NCBI RefSeq assembly: GCF_000063545.1 | Contig: NC_009488.1 | Span: 62,001 to 126,000 of the forward strand | Origin: Orientia tsutsugamushi str. Boryong | GTDB taxonomy: Bacteria > Pseudomonadota > Alphaproteobacteria > Rickettsiales > Rickettsiaceae | DNA length: 64,000 bases | Reading direction: 5' to 3' | Part shown: positions 58,181 to 64,000 of the stretch, piece after piece | Position numbering within the stretch: position 1 is the first letter of the stretch | How the letters are laid out: every line of letters starts with the position of its first letter | Translations under genes and position numbers: made by a program | The notes under the pieces: generated by a model | What the model was told of the DNA's origin: nothing | The model's database searches: none | Seen by the model: only the letters and a program-made list of their open reading frames with translations

Positions 58181-59431
58181 TTACTTGCTAAGCAAACAAG
58201 CAATAGTAAGAGCGCTGTTTACACTAGCATACAGCCCATATACTCTATATATTAGCGAACACCAACTTTTTTGTACGTCACTTAATGCTGATCCTGATAA
58301 ATTAGCAACTATGCAATTTGATACTGGATCTGATATATTTCTCACTACTCCAAAAGGAACTTTCATATAATCAGCTACGACCGCTACAAATGCATCATCC
58401 ATTTCTTGAGCAGCATATTTACTATGATTACCACTAGTATTTGCAACTTCAAAAGTATTCGTAGACAATATTGGTTTCTTATCACACAGATTGTTTAGCC
58501 TTGGATGAAGTGCTAATTCAGGATCAATAGAGTCATTTAATAAATCGCTTAACTTTATTTGCGAAATATCATAGTGTCTAGTCACTTCATTGCGAATTAG
58601 TTTTTCGTATATTTTTTCAAGTTCATTATTATTGAGTGGAACTTTAGTAAAGAATTTTGATAATTGTGATGTTATTTGTGGTTTCCATTTTGAGGTATAG
58701 CAGCTATTATTAATTTTAATACCTTTATATACAGCATTTTCAAAATTTATTCCATGACATTTATTAAGCTGGCATAGCGCTTGATTTGTAATATTGACAG
58801 TGCCGATCACATCTTCAATTACAGTTCCACCAGCTGTACCGCTTGTTATTATAAGACTAGGAGAAGTTTCATGAATAATTTTTTCAATTAATACAGTAGT
58901 TGGCACTTGATTTATTTCACAATTAAACTTTTTTGCTACAATATCGTCATTAATATTTGTAATTAGCCCATCTGTTGATGGATGCATATCTGACTTGTAT
59001 AATAAAAGTGTTTTTCCATTTGATAATTGAAATATTGCATATCTTCCCCAAGCTTCTAGTTTTTTAGAAGGAAGAACAGCCCCCTTTAACTCAACTGCAT
59101 GCATAAAATCTTGATATCCAGATTTATATAAGCGCCAGTTAGTATTGTTAAAAGCATTACTATCAGCTTCTCTATATTTTATACTGCCGTTATTGAAAAA
59201 AACATGATTCAAGGCTGCAAATTCAGCGTTTGTCCATACGATAGCAACATAATCTGCTTTGGGTAGCTTAGCAACTGATGAACTCTCTTCAGAAGCAACA
59301 AACTTGGGATTCCCAATGCCAATATTACTAAAATCAATAGCTGGTAGGTTTGGAAGATTTGTATGGCTGTCAAAATTATCAACTGAATCTGATTGAGAGA
59401 AAGAAAGTATATGTCTAGTTTTTATGTACAT
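58181..59431 (-). CDS. Phosphorylase-superfamily-like protein
   Basis: 416 residues with no signal peptide. It has segments like nucleoside phosphorylases: VAIVWTNAEFAALNHVF near the start, PSLIITSGTAGGTVIEDVIGTVNI in the middle, and NTFEVANTSG...QEMDDAFVAVVADYMKVPFGVVRNISD near the end. The last block resembles the E-M-E-x-A substrate-binding motif, here with D-D. Such enzymes cleave nucleosides or S-adenosylhomocysteine-type substrates. The protein is longer than the usual ~240 residues and substrate is unknown. The gene is isolated between IS debris and is intact. Confidence 0.6.
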   Translation of the reverse strand: MYIKTRHILSFSQSDSVDNFDSHTNLPNLPAIDFSNIGIGNPKFVASEESSSVAKLPKADYVAIVWTNAEFAALNHVFFNNGSIKYREADSNAFNNTNWRLYKSGYQDFMHAVELKGAVLPSKKLEAWGRYAIFQLSNGKTLLLYKSDMHPSTDGLITNINDDIVAKKFNCEINQVPTTVLIEKIIHETSPSLIITSGTAGGTVIEDVIGTVNITNQALCQLNKCHGINFENAVYKGIKINNSCYTSKWKPQITSQLSKFFTKVPLNNNELEKIYEKLIRNEVTRHYDISQIKLSDLLNDSIDPELALHPRLNNLCDKKPILSTNTFEVANTSGNHSKYAAQEMDDAFVAVVADYMKVPFGVVRNISDPVSNCIVANLSGSALSDVQKSWCSLIYRVYGLYASVNSALTIACLLSK

Positions 59432-59514
59432 AAAATAATCTCGTATTTTTTCTTTAAGAAGCTTAAATACAATTTTAAATTGCGTTAGTCAACAGTAAAT
59501 TTAGATACTATAGC

Positions 59515-59625
59515 TAAACCAGTATAAAACAGTTTATTATATACTTTTCAAAAAGAGTAACTACGTCACAGCGATATTTCATTCTTCTTGATTTAGCTTG
59601 AAAGCTTTTTTCAATGTGATTTAAA
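59515..59625. repeat. Dispersed repeat R1, copy 3
   Basis: AGCTAAACCAGTATAAAACAG through TACTTTTCAAAAAGAG, GTCACAGCGATATTTCA and CTTGATTTAGCTTGAAAG, as at 16368 and 36975. Confidence 0.8.
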
Positions 59626-59661
59626 TCAGGAGAATAAGGAAATAAATACTCTAATATATGC

Positions 59662-59921
59662 CAGATTAGGATAAGAAAAAGCATGAAAAGCATAATATAA
59701 AAGGTCTACAAGAGATAATGTACAAGTGTTACAATGGTCAATGTTCAGGTTATTAAGTATAGTATTATGAACTAATACTCGTAGAAATATGAGCAATAAA
59801 TAAACAGTTATTAATTGAAACTATATTTAATATCTCACATAATCATAATTGCACATTATCTCTTGCATACCTTTTACATTATGCTCTTCATACTTTCTCT
59901 TATCCTAATCTGGCGTTTATC
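59662..59921. repeat. Long inverted repeat (about 60-bp arms)
   Basis: The left arm starts CCAGATTAGGATAAGAAAAA and includes AGATAATGT. The right arm includes ACATTATCTCTTGC and ends CTTATCCTAATCTGG. They are near-complementary around an insert of ~120 bp. A related single arm occurs near 13888 (AGATTAGGATAAGTAAAAG) next to reverse transcriptase debris. It may be a worn mobile element or a hairpin-forming repeat. Confidence 0.7.
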
Positions 59922-60120
59922 ATCTATGTCCAATAAATATGTTTTCATATCTTTACGAAGATTAGTAAATAAACGTAGATTATTGGAGAAGAGTTGATGA
60001 AATAACTCTTTAGATATGTAAGCTTTATCAGCAAACAATTTACTAGATAAGCCTTTAGAAATAATTGAAGCTACAGATAGGTAGCTTTTATTGCCTTTGG
60101 TAATTTTAACTGACATTATT
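59922..60120 (-). pseudogene. IS982-family transposase fragment
   Basis: The minus strand reads MSVKITKGNKSYLSVASIISKGLSSKLFADKAYISKELFHQLFSNNLRLFTNLRKDMKTYL, matching the fragment at 35537-35982. Both ends are missing. The frame then runs into the inverted repeat. Confidence 0.85.
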
Positions 60121-60138
60121 TCGCCTTTATTATTGAAG

Positions 60139-60332
60139 GTAACAAAGCATCAATTTTTGTTACAGGTGGCCTAGTATCAGTTTTCAATGGTGATAGCGGT
60201 ACTGGTATAGACTTAGGAGTTGGTACAACAATAAACTTATTAAGAGATATATATTTAGATATTGAATGTAGCACAATGAAGTATAGACCACTTCCTATTC
60301 ATACACGTTTTGGGTTGCGATTTCATTTCTAA
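60139..60332 (+). pseudogene. Small outer-membrane barrel protein, C-terminal fragment
   Basis: Encodes EGNKASIFVTGGLVSVFNGDSGTGIDLGVGTTINLLRDIYLDIECS... to RFGLRFHF, close to the end of the protein at 27265-27768. There is no start. It converges on the dam fragment that follows, the same pairing as at 26449-27768. Confidence 0.85.
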
Positions 60333-60840
60333 TTACTCACAGGTTTTATAGTTAGTAATTATTAGCTCATTAACAGGATTGCGTTGTTCATTGATTGAGT
60401 ATACGACTGTAACGGTATTGATATTAAAATCTTTGTATAAGTCTCTAATAAAGGCAGTATTATTATTTGAGATCATAATCTTAACACCTTTATTTGTTAA
60501 TTCTTGGACAAAATCCCGTAATCTAATTTGATCTTTTTCATCAAATGGAAGTCTAGTGTAGAACCGTTCTCCAGATTTATGATAAGGAGGATCAAAATAA
60601 ACAAAGTCACCTTTTTTAGGTTCTATAAATGAAAAATATGTAGCATAAATTGATACACCATGTAGAAGGCTGCTGCATTGGTTTATTCTAGATGCAATGT
60701 GGAGTTTAATGTAGCATTCACCAGAAAATGTTTGAGCAGATTGTCCATTTTTGTAGACTCTATAAATTCCCCTAAAAGAATATTTATTAAGATATATAAA
60801 TTTTGCAGTAATTTCATTCGGATTATTACTATTGCATTGT
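60333..60840 (-). pseudogene. dam: D12-class adenine methyltransferase, C-terminal fragment
   Basis: From about 60840 downwards it reads NPNEITAKFIYLNKYSFRGIYR, then SGECYIKLHIASRINQ and the catalytic FVYFDPPYHKSGERFYTRLPFDEK. It lacks the AdoMet-binding N-terminus, because 60841 onward is histidine-kinase sequence on the other strand. The middle region has a sense codon where the copy at 26449 has its stop. Confidence 0.85.
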
Positions 60841-61216
60841 TTATATGGATTATGACTATGAAAAAATTCGTATGATCGGATATGGAGATGAAATACAGCA
60901 AATACTAACTCAGCTGCTTGATAATGCAAATCGATTTGGAGAAAAAGTTAAAGTAATACTCATTAAAGTTAAACTACTAAATCCCGAAATACGAGACAAA
61001 ACACTAGAACTTACAATTCGAAATAATGGAAACAACATAAAAAAATTACAAAAAATAAATACTGCTTTTAAAACTCCAAATGAAGATAACATCTTAGGTT
61101 TAGGGCTGACATTTGTTAAGCTGCTACTTCAAGCAATAAAGGGAGAAATTACATACGTAAAAAATGAGCATACAGAGGTTATATGCCGTGTACCGATATA
61201 TGCTCACTATCTTTAA
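60841..61216 (+). pseudogene. Histidine-kinase-like gene, first ATPase domain (5'-truncated)
   Basis: About 123 residues of a HATPase_c domain: GYGDEIQQILTQLLDNANRFG (N box with intact Asn), LTIRNNGNNIKKLQKI (G1 box eroded) and ILGLGLTFVKLLLQAIKGEI. It corresponds to the first domain of the kinase at 23307. Its 5' end is replaced by the dam fragment. Confidence 0.75.
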
Positions 61217-61238
61217 TTTTCTAAAATAAGGGTGATTT

Positions 61239-62120
61239 ATGATATTAGAAAAAGAATTCGATTCAGAAATAGAAATGAAGATTACTAAATCTGCTCTAAA
61301 TGCAGTTGCAGAATATAAAGGAATAAAACTTAGTTGCGATTATTTAAGTACAATAAAAGAAGTAATTGGTGACAATATGTTACTAAGACATCTAGCAGCT
61401 GGTGATAAAGAGCTTTTAAAACTTACACATCAACTTAAAACACCAAACCTAAATATAATAGATGTGTTCAAACAGCTCAAAAGCGAGCCAGAAGAAGTTA
61501 GAAATTTTCAGTCCGAAATAACAGAAAATAAAAAATCAATATTAAGCAAACACTTAAACTGTTATAGCGAAGTATTAATGTATATTAAGACTGCATATAA
61601 ACTGTTGACAGGAAGAACTGAATCATTTGTACAAGCAAAGAAAGAAGTACTTTATTTAGACGGAATATTAAACAATGCTATTAAAAATTATAATGAATCG
61701 AAATCAAAGTTTTTATATAAGATCAAGTGCGATAAGAATAGTATTTTCATAGGCTATAGTTATCAAATACAGCAAATACTACATCAGTTAATAGATAATG
61801 CTAATCGCTTTAATAAAAACAGCAAAAATAAAGAAGTAGTAATTACAGTAGAATTATTACCTCCTACAATTTCAGAAAATACAGAAAGAATACTACAATT
61901 TACTGTTCATGATAATGGACAAGGCATATCAAAAGAAACTCTACAACAAATCAATAATGATTTTAGAGATATAAGTCAGAATAGTGAAGCATTAAGATTA
62001 AGCTTAACGTTTGTTAAGCTGATGCTTCAAGAAATACGAGGGGAAATTACTATGAAAAGTGAAGAAAAAAAGTATACGGAAGCCATATTTCATATACCAG
62101 TCAGCTTAGCTAATTGTTAG
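61239..62120 (+). CDS. Histidine-kinase-like protein with intact ATPase motifs
   Basis: 293 residues. Residues 1-150 are helical (LLKLTHQLKTPNLNIIDVFKQL), reminiscent of a dimerisation/His-acceptor region: H at LTHQLKTPN sits where H-box His-x-x-x-x-P is expected. Residues 160-290 form a HATPase_c with N box (QILHQLIDNANRFNKNS), G1 box (FTVHDNGQGISKETL) and LSLTFVKLMLQEIRGEI. Spacing of 22 bp to the preceding domain fits a once continuous two-domain gene like that at 23307. An AGGGTGA precedes the ATG. It is the better preserved kinase of the two by motifs. Confidence 0.75.
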   Translation: MILEKEFDSEIEMKITKSALNAVAEYKGIKLSCDYLSTIKEVIGDNMLLRHLAAGDKELLKLTHQLKTPNLNIIDVFKQLKSEPEEVRNFQSEITENKKSILSKHLNCYSEVLMYIKTAYKLLTGRTESFVQAKKEVLYLDGILNNAIKNYNESKSKFLYKIKCDKNSIFIGYSYQIQQILHQLIDNANRFNKNSKNKEVVITVELLPPTISENTERILQFTVHDNGQGISKETLQQINNDFRDISQNSEALRLSLTFVKLMLQEIRGEITMKSEEKKYTEAIFHIPVSLANC

Positions 62121-62201
62121 CTAAGCTTGCTATTTTAAATTTCTAAAAAACAAAGTTAATAAACTTAACCGTAGGAGAATAATGTGGAAAATAACAATAT
62201 T

Positions 62202-63109
62202 AGACCTCTTTCGAAACTGGTTAAGGTAGTTCAAAATTATAAATGCCAGAGATCAAATTAAATCTAAGACCGAATCTTTTACGTCTATTTCGATATTTGT
62301 CAGCAATAATTTTGAACCGTTTTAGCATACCAATAACGTTTTCATTGACAACTCTTTTTCCTGCTAACCTACGATTATTCTTTTTATCATTTTTAGTTAA
62401 AGGATTTTTCTTGCTTTTTTTCTTTGGTAATGCAGAATTATTGCGAATTTTTTGTATACCTTGATATCCTGTATCAGTAATCGCTTTAATCTTAGGATGG
62501 ATAAGAATTTTGGATTCCTTAAATAATCTAAAGTCATGTTTTTTACCGTTAGAAAAATCTGTACATATTACTTGGTGCGTTTTCTTGTCTACCACTATTT
62601 GAGTTTTTAGTGTATGCTTTTTCTTCTTTCCTGAATAATAGAATTTTTATTTTTTTTTAGGTCCTTCTATAGGACTCTCAGTAGCACCAATCAAGACTAC
62701 TTCATAATTCATATCGCTATTCATTAGAGCTTTACGACCTGGAAGAGCAAAGTTTGGGTGTTTAACTAAGGTGTCTTCTACCCATTTTACAGCTTTATAT
62801 GCTGAACTTTCACTAATCCCATAGTTCTGACCTATATGAAAATAAGTACGGTATTCTCTAAGGTATTCTAAGGCCATCAATAACTGTTCCTCCAAATTGA
62901 GCTTATTTTTACGCCCTCCTTTTGATTTCTTAACACCATCAGCTTTCCTCAAAATATCCACCATCTTTGAGAATGTTCCCTTCCTTACTACTGTTAATCG
63001 ACGAAATTTTTCATCCTTTAACTCTTTAATCTGATCTAATTTCATTATTACTTCAAATCAGATCTTTATAACACCATTTTACATCATTGTATAGTTTCGA
63101 AAGAAGTCT
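62202..63109 (-). mobile_element. IS5-family insertion sequence, copy C (908 bp)
   Basis: Complete with both ends on the minus strand. The first frame (63045-62647) starts MKLDQIKELKDEKFRRL and ends early at ESPIEGPKKK, because an added base in the homopolymer at the slip site shifts the frame. The second frame (62595-62221) has TDTGYQGIQKI and VVNENVIGMLKRF. DATESP has become GATESP (catalytic Asp to Gly), so this copy is probably dead. Flanks are ATT and AAT. Confidence 0.88.
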
Positions 63110-63272
63110 AATGAAGTTTGCGTATAAAATATCCTGTTAGTAAATCTTATGATGCTATTGTCGCTTTTTTTATGCTCAAACCTCATTGTAAATAACTATA
63201 GTTTATAATTCTAGAATAATAAAACATTCTTAGCTTATGAACATCTGATTCTCTGTGCCTTGATTCTAAAAA

Positions 63273-64000
63273 TTAATCAGTTATGATGCGGAGATTGCTT
63301 TTTTTAATTTTTTTTGTAAGTTCATTTGCTAACTGGTATGCGTATACATTATCAGAATCATATTTGATAGCCAGGCTACAACTTTCAATTGCTTCTTGAT
63401 GTCGCCCCAATTCATTCAAAGCAATTCCTTTATTATAGTAAGCCTCTGGAAAATCTGGTTGATACTTAATAGCCAAATCAAAATTCTCTATTACCTCTTG
63501 ATATTGTTCTAGTATACATAAAGCAGATCCTTTATTATTGTAAGAGCCTGCGTAATTTGTGCTGTATCGAATAGCTTGATCATAATTGTTAATTGCTTCT
63601 AGTAGCTTTCCAAGATTTTTCAAAGCATTTCCTTTAGCATGATAAGCTTCTATCAAATCTGGTTTATACTTAATAGCTATATCATAATTTTCAATTGCCT
63701 CTTGATTGCGCCCTAATTCCTTTAAAGACGCTCCTTTATTAACATAAGCTTCTACAAAATCTGGTTTATACTTAATAGCTACATCATAATTTTTTATTGC
63801 TTCTTGATATTGCCCTAGTTCGTATAAAGAAGTTCCTTTACCAATATAATAGTCTGCATCATTTGGATTGTATTGAATAGCTGTATCATAATTCTTTATT
63901 GCCTCTTGATATTGTCCTAGTTCGTATAAAGAAATTCCTTTAGCATAATAAGTTTCTGAAAAATCAGGTTTATATCAAATAGTAGTATCAAAAGTTTCTA
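63273..64000 (-). CDS. TPR-repeat protein, runs off the window, with in-frame stop near 63975
   Basis: The minus strand is open from 63974 to 63273 and encodes seven or so 34-residue TPR units (NYDVAIKYKPDFVEAYVNKGASLKELGRNQEAIE and similar), ending ESCSLAIKYDSDNVYAYQLANELTKKIKKSN. A TGA at about 63975 interrupts the next unit (TI*YKPD where other units have AIKYKPD), and the repeats continue to the window edge. So this is either a pseudogene or a shorter gene starting at an alternative codon such as TTG 63656. Its 3' end was copied to 57068-57357. Confidence 0.7.

Noticed and set aside
60841-60929. N-terminal 30 residues of the dam fragment frame
   Set aside because: They are read antisense through the histidine-kinase ATPase domain; methylase similarity starts at NPNEITAKF.

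Overview
The window reads as a piece of the Orientia tsutsugamushi chromosome (Rickettsiales, the scrub typhus agent) or a very close relative. The DNA is AT-rich and saturated with broken F-type conjugation genes. These are mixed with Ti-type TraA/TraD, SpoT-like hydrolases, histidine kinases, a Dam-type methylase, DnaB and a DnaA-like initiator. Ankyrin and TPR genes, many transposases, a Sca-type autotransporter, dapD and a tRNA-Thr complete the set. This is the known layout of the Rickettsiales amplified genetic element (RAGE). The species call comes from gene content and protein motifs, since no search was possible.

Layout. Positions 1-10911 are a decayed F-type transfer operon: traL', traE, traK', traB', traV, traU', trbC, traN, traF, traH, traG' and traD. 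An ankyrin/F-box gene and a 143-bp MITE sit between traN and traF, and an IS5-family element sits in traD. Next come an Rpn nuclease gene with a 12-bp tandem repeat, an IS110 element, a group II reverse transcriptase remnant and a large ankyrin gene (10912-16367). On the minus strand follow a Toprim primase-like gene and the Ti-type relaxase-helicase traA, with traD_Ti on the plus strand (16694-21854). Cargo and replication genes fill 21942-32810: an unknown gene, a SpoT-like hydrolase, a tandem-ATPase histidine kinase, a Dam pseudogene facing a small surface protein, a SpoT stub, dnaB with stop codons, and two divergent DnaA-like initiator copies. From 33039 to 36889 an ankyrin stub, a group II intron, an IS982 fragment and a second IS5 copy are nested. 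Positions 37505-41890 hold a 1461-residue autotransporter. A second copy of the traN-traF-traH-traG-traD block lies at 45367-52517; only its traD is intact. A housekeeping-like strip (dapD, a zinc-ribbon protein, tRNA-Thr) spans 52517-54981. The rest (55000-64000) is transposon debris, a phosphorylase-like gene, an inverted and broken Dam/surface-protein pair, a second histidine kinase and TPR genes.

How it works together. An ancestral RAGE would have used the F-type channel and pilus proteins, TraD as coupling ATPase, and the Ti-type TraA relaxase for DNA processing. DnaA-like and DnaB proteins would support replication, while SpoT, kinase, Dam and ankyrin/TPR proteins rode as cargo. Here almost every transfer gene carries a frameshift, stop or deletion, so the element cannot self-transfer from this window alone. 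Apparently intact genes include traD copy 2, trbC, the initiator at 29751-31301, the hydrolase at 22598, the kinases, the ankyrin genes, the autotransporter, dapD and the zinc-ribbon gene.
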